Below, piece after piece: positions 1 to 8,133 of a stretch of 8,133 nt of DNA (position 1 is the stretch's first letter; the number at the start of each line of letters is the position of its first letter). The notes under the pieces were generated by a model that saw only the letters and a list, made by a program, of their open reading frames with translations, had not been told where the DNA came from and made no database searches. A program made the translations under genes and the position numbers. The stretch spans positions 1 through 8,133 of the forward strand of contig JAOPZU010000491.1 of the NCBI GenBank assembly GCA_025963955.1. The letters are read 5' to 3'. This DNA comes from Solirubrobacterales bacterium (GTDB lineage: Bacteria > Actinomycetota > Thermoleophilia > Solirubrobacterales > Solirubrobacteraceae).

Positions 1-1
1 C

Positions 2-532
2 GCCGCCCTCGTCGCCTTCCACGCGGCGCACCCGCGGCTGCAGCTCGTGCTGCGGCAGGGCTCGGCGGCCGAGGTCCTCGGCCTGCTGACCCAGGGCGCG
101 GTCGACGTGGCCATCACGAGCCTGCCCGCCCCGGCCGGGACGAGGACGACGCCGCTCGGGGCCGAGGCGCTGGTCATCGCGGCTGCCGCCGGCACCCCGC
201 TCGCGGGCGGCATCGCGGCGCTGCGCGAGCACCCGCTGATCCTCGCCGAGCGCGGGACGACGCTCCGCCGGATCGTCGTGGAGGCCTGCCAGGCGGAGGG
301 CTTCAGCCCCGTCCCGCTGCTGGAGGTCTCCGACCCGGCCGCGATCCTGACGCTCGTGCGGGCGGGGCTCGGCCGCTGCGTGGTGCCGGCGTCGTGGGTC
401 GCGGGCAAGGACGGGCTGGCGCTGGCGGTGACCCCGCTGCGCCTGTCCACGACGCTGCTGTGCGGGGCGGCGACCCTGAGCCCCGCGGCGGCGCTGCTCC
501 ACGCGCACCTGCGCGAGCAGCTCGCGCGCTGA
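2..532 (+). CDS. LysR-family transcriptional regulator, C-terminal part (5' end outside window)
   Basis: The frame is open from the window edge to a TGA at 530-532, giving 176 residues. They read as the effector-binding half of a LysR-type regulator. The visible protein opens with ALVAFHAAHPRLQLVLRQG, the usual first strand and helix of this domain (an average-hydrophobic start, then 'F...HP.l.l.l..G'). It continues with a segment ending GAVDVAIT (the 'G.lDlai' strand) and later ILTLVRAGLGRCVVPASW, matching the 'v..G.Gia.lP' strand. The N-terminal winged helix-turn-helix, about 110 residues, lies upstream and cannot be seen, so the internal GTG at 45-47 is not the true start. Such proteins usually control a divergent or adjacent operon upstream, so the target is probably outside this window. 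It converges on the thioredoxin gene with 17 nt between stops and no clear terminator. The effector is not predictable. Family assignment is fairly secure; function is not. Confidence 0.85.
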   Translation, partial: AALVAFHAAHPRLQLVLRQGSAAEVLGLLTQGAVDVAITSLPAPAGTRTTPLGAEALVIAAAAGTPLAGGIAALREHPLILAERGTTLRRIVVEACQAEGFSPVPLLEVSDPAAILTLVRAGLGRCVVPASWVAGKDGLALAVTPLRLSTTLLCGAATLSPAAALLHAHLREQLAR

Positions 533-549
533 GCGGCACGGCGGGCGGC

Positions 550-897
550 TCAGGCGGTGCCGACCACCGCCGCGAGCTCCCGCTCCAGCCGCCGGCGCGG
601 CCGGCTGCCGACGAGCGTCAGGACCGGTTGTCCCGCGCGGAAGACGATCAGCGTCGGCGCGGACAGGACGTGGTGGCGGGCCGCGGTCAGCTGCTCGCGG
701 TCGATGTCGAGCTTGGCGAAGCGCACGTGGGGCCAGGCGTGCGCAAGCTCCTCGAGGATGGGCGCCAGCACGCGGCACGGGCCGCACCATGCGGCCCAGA
801 AGTCGACGACGACGGGGCGGCCCGCCTCCAGGACGAGGCTCTGGAAGTCGTCGTCGGTCACGGTCAGGACGGGCGTGGTGCCGGTGGTGGAGGTCAT
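550..897 (-). CDS. Thioredoxin
   Basis: This 115-residue protein is a single thioredoxin fold, close to the 105-110 residues usual for the family. The redox motif WCGPC is at residues 37-41 after VVVDFWAA, which supplies the buried Asp (D32). LDID at 63-66 and the cis-proline (P81 in SAPTLIVF) are in the expected places. It should reduce protein disulfides in the cytoplasm using electrons from thioredoxin reductase, which is not in this window. No signal peptide or membrane segment is seen. I chose the ATG at 895-897 because the conserved fold begins about ten residues later. In-frame ATG (955-957) and GTG (958-960) starts would add about 20 residues unlike the family (MSDITDRTWTRAARTASLSS) and would put the 944-960 palindrome inside the gene. 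No good ribosome site precedes 897, so the start is moderately certain. The cis-Pro loop has Ala where Ile or Val is commoner. Confidence 0.9.
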   Translation of the reverse strand: MTSTTGTTPVLTVTDDDFQSLVLEAGRPVVVDFWAAWCGPCRVLAPILEELAHAWPHVRFAKLDIDREQLTAARHHVLSAPTLIVFRAGQPVLTLVGSRPRRRLERELAAVVGTA

Positions 898-943
898 GGA
901 CGACAGGCTCGCGGTCCGCGCAGCGCGCGTCCAAGTGCGATCG

Positions 944-960
944 GTGATGTCGGACATCAC
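944..960. promoter_or_regulatory. Perfect 17-bp palindrome, candidate operator between thioredoxin and SRPBCC genes
   Basis: The arms GTGATGTC (944-951) and GACATCAC (953-960) are exact reverse complements around a single central base at 952. The site lies in the divergent intergenic region and covers the place where a -35 element would sit (about 954-959) for the TACGGT hexamer at 977-982 in front of the SRPBCC gene. A dimeric regulator bound here would be well placed to control that gene and possibly the divergent thioredoxin gene. The binding protein is unknown. If thioredoxin instead starts at 957 or 960, the palindrome would overlap its first codons. Confidence 0.55.
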
Positions 961-976
961 GGCGGGCCGCTTCGGT

Positions 977-982
977 TACGGT
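977..982 (+). promoter_or_regulatory. Candidate -10 hexamer (TACGGT) of the SRPBCC gene, leaderless type
   Basis: TACGGT fits TANNNT and ends 8 nt before the ATG at 991. Transcription would therefore start at or next to the start codon. No purine-rich ribosome site lies in the gap, which agrees with a leaderless message, common in actinobacteria. No recognisable -35 hexamer is visible; that position is occupied by the palindrome at 944-960. Confidence 0.45.
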
Positions 983-990
983 GCCGACCC

Positions 991-1434
991 ATGGCCATCG
1001 AGGGTTCCGCCAGCATCGAGATCGACGCGCCCCTGGCGCGGGTGTACGAGGTCGCCGCCGACGTGGAGAACTCGCCGAAGTGGCAGCCCGAGATCAAGTC
1101 CGCCGTCGTCACCGAGCGGGGGCCGGACGGCGAGCAGCTGTACGTCGAGACGAAGGTCGACGGCAAGGTCCGCACGCTCACCTCCAACCTCCGCTTCTCC
1201 TACCCGAGCGGAACGGAGATGTCGTGGGAGCAGGCCAAGGGCGACCTGAAGGCCGTCCGCGGCTCCTGGGTCTTCGAGGACCTCGGCGAGGGACGCACCA
1301 AGGCGACGTACAGCCTGTACATCGACCTCGGCCGCGCCCTCGGCCTCGTCATCCGCGGACCGCTCGTCGACGCCCTCCGCGGGCAGCTCTGCGACTCGAT
1401 GCCCGGCAAGCTGAAGGGCTACTGCGAGCAGTAG
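991..1434 (+). CDS. SRPBCC / polyketide cyclase-like (START-fold) protein
   Basis: The 147-residue protein matches the SRPBCC (Bet v 1/START) fold by pattern: a first strand GSASIEIDAPLARVYEVAADVENSPKWQPEIKS (the 'I.aP...V...ad....pkW.p.i' signature, about residues 5-37), a run of strands (about 38-108) and a long C-terminal helix (about residues 118-145) that would close the ligand cavity. The tryptophan and proline of PKWQPE are typical of the polyketide cyclase/dehydrase and CoQ10-binding subgroups. These proteins bind or carry hydrophobic ligands. The ligand here is unknown and no catalytic residues can be named. It is probably cytoplasmic, as no signal peptide or membrane segment is seen. 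The ATG at 991 is favoured because the domain begins immediately after it and a TANNNT box sits 8 nt upstream. It is transcribed alone, divergent from thioredoxin and convergent with mdh. Confidence 0.85.
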   Translation: MAIEGSASIEIDAPLARVYEVAADVENSPKWQPEIKSAVVTERGPDGEQLYVETKVDGKVRTLTSNLRFSYPSGTEMSWEQAKGDLKAVRGSWVFEDLGEGRTKATYSLYIDLGRALGLVIRGPLVDALRGQLCDSMPGKLKGYCEQ

Positions 1435-1467
1435 CCCCACCGCCCCGCCCGCTCACCCCGGATCAGC

Positions 1468-1512
1468 GCAGCCCGCATCGAAGCAGCTCGCATCAACGCA
1501 GCTCGCTCCGAA
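1468..1512. repeat. Three tandem 15-bp repeats in the SRPBCC-mdh intergenic region
   Basis: Three adjacent 15-mers occur without spacers: GCAGCCCGCATCGAA (1468-1482), GCAGCTCGCATCAAC (1483-1497) and GCAGCTCGCTCCGAA (1498-1512). Neighbouring copies match at 12 of 15 positions. The preceding 15 bases (1453-1467) match the first copy at about 9 positions and may be a decayed fourth unit. The array lies between convergent stops and just before the large palindrome. Its role is unknown. It could be a replication-slippage product or a protein-binding array. Confidence 0.7.
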
Positions 1513-1519
1513 TCCGGCC

Positions 1520-1646
1520 CGGGACGACCGCGCCAAGGCGGGGTGTCGGTGCAACCCCGCGTAGCGGCTCCTCCGGAGCGAGGGACGAGCGGAGGAGAGC
1601 GGAGCGGGGTGTGCACCGACACCCCGCCCCCCGCAGGCCCGTCCCG
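1520..1646. repeat. Large nested imperfect palindrome between convergent genes; possible bidirectional terminator or REP/MITE-like element
   Basis: Four sets of paired arms share one centre near 1582-1583. From outside in they are: CGGGACG (1520-1526) with CGTCCCG (1640-1646); a perfect 17-bp pair GGCGGGGTGTCGGTGCA (1537-1553) with its complement (1612-1628); ACCCCGC (1554-1560) with GCGGGGT (1604-1610), after one unpaired G at 1611; and CTCCTCCG (1568-1575) with CGGAGGAG (1590-1597). A 14-nt purine-rich loop (1576-1589) remains, and a smaller alternative hairpin GCTCC/GGAGC can form at 1567-1579. Transcripts from either strand could fold it. It begins 10 nt after the mdh stop codon, so it could end mdh and SRPBCC transcription, although neither side has a T-tract. 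Length and symmetry go beyond a plain terminator, so a mobile or repeated palindromic element is a real alternative. No open reading frame of interest is inside. Confidence 0.75.
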
Positions 1647-1655
1647 ACAAGGTGC

Positions 1656-2648
<993 letters not shown>

Positions 2649-2660
2649 GTGCGTGGTGTT

Positions 2661-2666
2661 CTCCTT
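2661..2666 (-). promoter_or_regulatory. Ribosome binding site of mdh (AAGGAG)
   Basis: Read on the minus strand, AAGGAG lies 12 nt before the mdh ATG. It is the strongest Shine-Dalgarno match among the gene starts in the window and fixes the mdh start, unlike the plus-strand genes, which appear leaderless. Confidence 0.7.
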
Positions 2667-2682
2667 GGGGATGTGGGGGCGG

Positions 2683-2688
2683 ACGCTA
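2683..2688 (-). promoter_or_regulatory. Candidate -10 hexamer (TAGCGT) for mdh
   Basis: On the minus strand the sequence GATAGCGT lies between the icd stop codon and the mdh ribosome site. TAGCGT fits TANNNT. The same eight bases occur upstream of icd (4866-4873), which supports a shared promoter element, though no good -35 is visible. If active, mdh would have its own transcript with a leader of roughly 27-30 nt. Confidence 0.4.
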
Positions 2689-2693
2689 TCGCG

Positions 2694-4871
<2,178 letters not shown>

Positions 4872-4888
4872 TCCACCCGCCGTCGGCG

Positions 4889-4894
4889 TAGCCT
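4889..4894 (+). promoter_or_regulatory. Candidate -10 hexamer (TAGCCT) of aidB, leaderless type
   Basis: TAGCCT fits TANNNT and ends 7 nt before the aidB ATG, with no Shine-Dalgarno sequence between, so a leaderless message is likely. On the other strand these bases lie 17 nt from the icd -10 box, the -35 position of icd. Confidence 0.45.
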
Positions 4895-4901
4895 TCCCGC
4901 C

Positions 4902-6560
4902 ATGGCCACGACCGTCCCCTCCCCCGCCACCGCCGAGACGCACGCCGTGACGAACCAGGTGCCGCCCATGGCACCCCTGAACCTCTTCACGACGAACACG
5001 CCGCTCGTGGAGGCGCTCGCGCGCGAGGGCGGCGGATGGGCCACCGCGCGGGCGGTCGCGGTCGGCGAGGACTACGGCGACCTGCCGCTGCGCGAGTGGG
5101 GCCCGCAGGCCAACGACCACAAGCCCGTCCTCCGCACCCACGACCGCTACGGCCACCGCGTGGACGAGGTCGAGTTCCACCCGGCCTACCACCACCTGAT
5201 GCGGCTCTCCTCCCAGCACGAGCTCCACGCGCTGCCGTGGACGACCGATCAGGACGGGGCGCACGTCGCCCGGACGGCGTTGTACCTCACGAGCGGGCAA
5301 GCCGAGGCGGGGCACGGCTGCCCGATCACCATGACCTTCGCGGCGGTCCCCGCGCTGCGCACCACGCCGTCGCTCGCCGCCGAATGGGAGCCGCTGCTGA
5401 CCGCCCCCGCCTACGACGGCGACCTGAAGCCGGCCGCCGAGAAGGGCAGCGCGAAGTGCGGCATGGGGATGACGGAGAAGCAGGGCGGCTCGGACGTACG
5501 CTCCAACACCACGACCGCGACGCCGGTGAACGGCGGCGGGGCCGGCGGCGAGTACCTGCTGCGCGGGCACAAGTGGTTCACGAGCGCCCCGATGTGCGAC
5601 CTGTTCCTCGTCCTGGCCCGGACGGACGAGGGCGTCGGGTGCTTCGCGGTGCCGCGGATCCTCCCCGACGGCACGCGCAACGTCTTCCGCCTGCAGCGCC
5701 TGAAGGACAAGCTCGGCAACCACTCCAACGCGAGCTCGGAGGTCGAGTTCGACGGCACGTGGGGCCGGATGGTCGGCGAGCCCGGCCGCGGCGTGCCGAC
5801 GATCATCGAGATGGTCGGGCACACCCGCCTGGACTGCATCATCGGCAGCGCCGCGAACATGCGCGCCGCGGTGACGAACGCGGTCTGGCACGCGGCCCAC
5901 CGCTCGGCCTTCGGGAGGACGCTCGTCGACCAGCCGCTGATGCAGAACGTCCTGGCCGACCTGGCGCTGGAGAGCGAGGCCGCGACCGCGCTGGCCATGC
6001 GCCTGGCGCGAGCCTACGACGAGGGGGACGTCGCGCTGCGCCGCCTCGGCACCGCCGTGGGCAAGTACTGGGTCTGCAAGCGGACGCCGTCCGTCGCGGT
6101 GGAGGCGCTGGAGTGCCTCGGCGGCAACGGCTACGTGGAGGAGTCCGGCATGCCGCGCATCTACCGTGAAGCGCCGCTCAACTCGATCTGGGAGGGCTCG
6201 GGCAACGTCAACGCCCTTGACGTGCTGCGTGCGCTCTCGCGCCAGCCCGAGACGCTGCAGGCCTACTTCGCGGAGCTCGGCGAGGCCGCGGGCGCGGACG
6301 CGCGCTTCGACGCGTTCGTCGACGGCCTGCACCGGGAGTTCGCGGACACGGAGGGGGTCGAGGTCCGTGCGCGCCGCGTGGTCGAGCGCCTCGCCCTCGC
6401 CTGGCAGGCCTCGCTCCTGCTGCGCCACGCGCCGCACGCCGTCGGTGACGCCTTCTGCGCCGCCCGCCTGGCGGGCGACAGTGGCCTGGCCTTCGGGACG
6501 CTCCCGGCGGGCACCGACTTCCGCGCGATCATCGCCCGGGGGATGCCGGTCGAGAACTGA
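4902..6560 (+). CDS. aidB: AidB-family acyl-CoA dehydrogenase-like flavoprotein
   Basis: This 552-residue protein is an AidB-type member of the acyl-CoA dehydrogenase superfamily; E. coli AidB is 541 residues. The N-terminus THAVTNQVPPMAPLNLF (13-29) lines up with the AidB-specific N-terminal region, which supports the ATG at 4902 over the in-frame ATG at 4968. FAD- and substrate-domain signatures follow: CPITMTFAA (140-148), MGMTEKQGGSDVRSNTT (188-204), HKWFTSAP (223-230), LKDKLGNHSNASSEVEF (267-283), EALECLGGNGYVEESGMPR (401-419) and NSIWEGSGN (427-435). Glu431 is in the position of the acyl-CoA dehydrogenase catalytic base. In E. coli AidB is induced by alkylating agents, binds FAD and DNA, and has weak isovaleryl-CoA dehydrogenase activity. 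The C-terminal region here (about 445-552) has near-equal numbers of acidic and basic residues, so DNA binding is not assured. No other alkylation-repair gene is visible nearby. It is divergent from icd and appears monocistronic. Confidence 0.93.
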   Translation: MATTVPSPATAETHAVTNQVPPMAPLNLFTTNTPLVEALAREGGGWATARAVAVGEDYGDLPLREWGPQANDHKPVLRTHDRYGHRVDEVEFHPAYHHLMRLSSQHELHALPWTTDQDGAHVARTALYLTSGQAEAGHGCPITMTFAAVPALRTTPSLAAEWEPLLTAPAYDGDLKPAAEKGSAKCGMGMTEKQGGSDVRSNTTTATPVNGGGAGGEYLLRGHKWFTSAPMCDLFLVLARTDEGVGCFAVPRILPDGTRNVFRLQRLKDKLGNHSNASSEVEFDGTWGRMVGEPGRGVPTIIEMVGHTRLDCIIGSAANMRAAVTNAVWHAAHRSAFGRTLVDQPLMQNVLADLALESEAATALAMRLARAYDEGDVALRRLGTAVGKYWVCKRTPSVAVEALECLGGNGYVEESGMPRIYREAPLNSIWEGSGNVNALDVLRALSRQPETLQAYFAELGEAAGADARFDAFVDGLHREFADTEGVEVRARRVVERLALAWQASLLLRHAPHAVGDAFCAARLAGDSGLAFGTLPAGTDFRAIIARGMPVEN

Positions 6561-6589
6561 CGTCCCCGTCATGTTCCGGGCGCGCGTCG

Positions 6590-6604
6590 GGTCGATTCTC
6601 GACC
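6590..6604. promoter_or_regulatory. 15-bp inverted repeat (GGTCGA-TTC-TCGACC) upstream of wecE
   Basis: The two 6-bp arms are perfect complements around TTC. The left arm occupies exactly the -35 position, 17 nt before the TAGGGT hexamer at 6613-6618, so a bound dimer would affect the wecE promoter. It is also 29 nt after the aidB stop and could form a short RNA hairpin, but no T-tract follows, so a terminator role is less likely. Confidence 0.4.
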
Positions 6605-6612
6605 GGATGCTC

Positions 6613-6618
6613 TAGGGT
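6613..6618 (+). promoter_or_regulatory. Candidate -10 hexamer (TAGGGT) of the wecE-like gene, leaderless type
   Basis: TAGGGT ends 8 nt before the GTG start at 6627. No ribosome site lies between, matching the leaderless layout seen at 977-982 and 4889-4894. It suggests that the sugar gene cluster starts with its own promoter here rather than by read-through from aidB. Confidence 0.45.
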
Positions 6619-6626
6619 CGCGGCGA

Positions 6627-7865
6627 GTGGCCCACACGGACGCGCACCCCTTTGCCGGACGTGCGGCGCTCGCGGATTCTCGCGACCCCGCCGGCGCGCC
6701 AACCCGGTCCGTCCCGTTCCTGCGGCCGACCACGACCGAGGCCGGCGTCGCCGCGGTCGCGGCCGCTGCCCGCGCCGGGCTGACCAAGGCCGGAGGGCCG
6801 GCCACCCGGCGCTGCGAGCGGCTGCTGCGTGCGCACCACGACGTCGACACGGTCGTCATGACGCACTCGTGCACCGGGGCGCTCGAGCTCAGCGCGCTGC
6901 TGCTCGGGATCGGCGAGGGCGACGAGGTGATCATGCCGTCCTTCGCGTTCGCCTCCTCCGCCAACGCGTTCGTCCTGCGCGGGGCGACCCCGGTGTTCGT
7001 CGACGTGCAGGCGGACACGATGAACATCGACCCGGCGGCGGTGCGCGCCGCCCTGACCCCGCGGACGCGGGCGCTCGTCGTGGTGCACTACGCCGGCGTG
7101 GCCGCGGCGATGGACGAGCTGCTCGCGATCGCCCGCGACGCCGGCATCGCCCTCGTCGAGGACGCCGCCCAGGCGCTCGGCTCCAGCCACCGCGGGCGGC
7201 CGCTCGGCTCCCTGGGGACGCTCGGGACGATCAGCTTCGACGCGACGAAGAACCTCTCCAGCGGGACGGGAGGCGCCCTGCTCGTGAACGACCCGGCCTT
7301 CGCCGCCGAGGCGGAGCTGCTGCGGGACTACGGCACGGACCGGGCCCGGTTCGCTCGTGGCGAGATCGCGCGGTACCGCTGGGTGCAGGCCGGGTCCAAC
7401 CTCGCGATGAACGAGCTGGCGGCCGCGTACCTGGCCCCCCAGCTGGAGCACCTCGAGCGCATCACGCAGCGCCGCCGGCGCATCTGGCGGCGGTACCACG
7501 ACGCGTTCGCCGAGGCGGAGCGGGCCGGCCTCGTCCGCCGCCCGGTCGTCCCGGAGACGTGCGAGGACAACGCGCACATCTACGCGCTGACCACGCCGAC
7601 AGCCGAGGGCCGCACCCGCCTGCTGCACGAGCTCGCGGCCGACGGCGTGGAGGCCGCCTTTCACTACGTCCCGCTGCACAGCGCGCCGGCCGGCCGCCGC
7701 CACGGGCGGGTCCACGGCTCCATGCGCAACACGGACGAGGGCAGCGCCCGCCTGCTGCGGCTGCCGCTGTGGGACGACATGCCCGCCGCCGCCGTCGAGC
7801 AGGTCATCGCCGCGGTGCTCGCCCGCCTGGCGTTCCCGTCCCGGCCCGCCGCGGTGCCCGGATGA
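6627..7865 (+). CDS. wecE: WecE-type sugar-nucleotide aminotransferase (DegT/DnrJ/EryC1/StrS family)
   Basis: This 412-residue protein closely resembles WecE (RffA), the PLP enzyme that moves an amino group from glutamate to dTDP-4-keto-6-deoxy-glucose to give dTDP-4-amino-4,6-dideoxygalactose. The core runs from VPFLRPT (29-35) through THSCTGALELSALLLGIG (79-96), GDEVIMPSFAFASSANAFVL (98-117), VHYAGVAAAMDEL (153-165) and VEDAAQ (177-182) to TKNLSSGTGGALLVND (207-222). It ends with FHYVPLHSAPAG (345-356) and LLRLPLW (376-382). Lys208 is the PLP-binding lysine and Asp179 should contact the PLP ring nitrogen. Two changes stand out against E. coli: SFDATKN for SFHETKN, and TGGA for EGGA. About 27 extra N-terminal residues rich in Ala, Asp, Arg and Pro precede the core, yet GTG 6627 is the only in-frame start. 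The product probably feeds a surface glycan; the exact sugar is not proven. The next gene overlaps it by 4 nt. Confidence 0.9.
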   Translation: MAHTDAHPFAGRAALADSRDPAGAPTRSVPFLRPTTTEAGVAAVAAAARAGLTKAGGPATRRCERLLRAHHDVDTVVMTHSCTGALELSALLLGIGEGDEVIMPSFAFASSANAFVLRGATPVFVDVQADTMNIDPAAVRAALTPRTRALVVVHYAGVAAAMDELLAIARDAGIALVEDAAQALGSSHRGRPLGSLGTLGTISFDATKNLSSGTGGALLVNDPAFAAEAELLRDYGTDRARFARGEIARYRWVQAGSNLAMNELAAAYLAPQLEHLERITQRRRRIWRRYHDAFAEAERAGLVRRPVVPETCEDNAHIYALTTPTAEGRTRLLHELAADGVEAAFHYVPLHSAPAGRRHGRVHGSMRNTDEGSARLLRLPLWDDMPAAAVEQVIAAVLARLAFPSRPAAVPG

Positions 7866-8133
7866 CGGACGCTCCGACCGTCGCCGACCTGGACCGCGAG
7901 CTGCAGCGCCAGGCGGCGGCGCTGCAGGGCGCCCTCGCTCTCGCCCAGGAGCAGGCGGCCGCGGCCGAGGCCAGGGCCCGCGCCGCCGCGGCCGTGATCG
8001 AGGACCGCGACGCGGAGCTGCGCGCCGTCCGCGAGCAGTTGATGCTCGCCCGGCGGGAGCTGCAGTGGCTGCGGCGCGCGGGCATCGACCTGAACCGGGT
8101 GATGGACGCCGCCCCCGCCCGGGCCGGGCGGGC
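7862..8133 (+). CDS. Coiled-coil protein of unknown function, N-terminal part (3' end outside window)
   Basis: The frame opens with ATG at 7862, overlapping the wecE stop as ATGA, and stays open to the window edge (90 full codons). The overlap points to translational coupling and a shared operon with wecE. Residues 7-72 look like one long alpha-helix with heptad-like spacing of Leu, Val and Ala between Glu, Gln, Arg and Asp, ending in QLMLARRELQWLRRAGIDL (59-77). A short Ala/Pro/Arg-rich stretch, perhaps a linker, then begins. No signal peptide or membrane segment is seen. The position suggests a role in surface-glycan assembly, for example a glycosyltransferase or chain-length/scaffold protein with an N-terminal coiled coil, but I do not recognise the family and the main domain lies outside the window. 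The strong Ala bias partly reflects high GC, so the coiled coil is likely but not certain. Confidence 0.7.
   Translation, partial: MTDAPTVADLDRELQRQAAALQGALALAQEQAAAAEARARAAAAVIEDRDAELRAVREQLMLARRELQWLRRAGIDLNRVMDAAPARAGR

Noticed and set aside
533..549. Possible terminator between the convergent LysR and thioredoxin genes
   Set aside because: The 17-nt gap is GC-rich but shows no convincing stem and no T-tract.
917..927. Short palindrome CGCGC-A-GCGCG upstream of thioredoxin
   Set aside because: Alternating C and G of this length is expected by chance in such GC-rich DNA; the 944-960 palindrome is more complex and better placed.
929..934. TTGGAC on the minus strand as a -35 for thioredoxin
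   Set aside because: No TANNNT-like -10 lies at a fitting distance before 897, so a promoter cannot be supported.
394..990. Upstream extension of the SRPBCC frame through the thioredoxin region
   Set aside because: The extension is antisense to thioredoxin and low in complexity; the SRPBCC fold begins directly after the ATG at 991.
1468..1512. Possible CRISPR array
   Set aside because: The 15-bp units are contiguous with no spacers, too short for CRISPR repeats, and no cas gene is present.

Overview
The window is a very GC-rich stretch with dense coding and strong G/C bias at third codon positions. It looks like a high-GC actinobacterium. A Thermus-like NAD-type malate dehydrogenase, a monomeric isocitrate dehydrogenase and apparently leaderless genes with a TANNNT hexamer just before the start codon fit Actinomycetota. 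Thermoleophilia (Solirubrobacterales) is my best guess, but it is an inference and not tested by any search.

Layout. At 2-532 (+) is the C-terminal part of a LysR-type regulator cut by the window edge. It converges, with a 17-nt gap, on a thioredoxin gene (550-897, -). A 93-nt divergent intergenic region carrying a perfect 17-bp palindrome separates thioredoxin from a small SRPBCC/polyketide-cyclase-like protein (991-1434, +). Next is the longest non-coding stretch (1435-1655, 221 nt), between convergent genes. It holds three 15-bp tandem repeats and a large imperfect palindrome of about 127 nt. Then come two minus-strand TCA-cycle genes, mdh (1656-2648) downstream of icd (2694-4829). icd is divergent from an AidB-type acyl-CoA dehydrogenase (4902-6560, +) across only 72 nt with apparently overlapping promoters. 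The right end starts a surface-sugar unit: a WecE-type sugar aminotransferase (6627-7865, +), overlapped by 4 nt (ATGA) by a coiled-coil protein gene that runs off the window (7862-8133).

How the genes relate. icd and mdh both produce reduced cofactor in the TCA cycle and share an identical GATAGCGT box in their leaders, so coordinated expression is likely. AidB is a flavoprotein of the alkylation-response branch of the acyl-CoA dehydrogenases. WecE-like enzymes make a 4-amino-4,6-dideoxy sugar nucleotide for surface glycans. LysR, thioredoxin and the SRPBCC protein have no clear shared pathway.

Most of the window is ordinary housekeeping and accessory metabolism. I do not see a complete novel system. 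The most unusual material is non-coding: the large nested palindrome and adjacent tandem repeats at 1468-1646, and the palindrome at 944-960. The open end beyond 8133 is the best place to look for something new.
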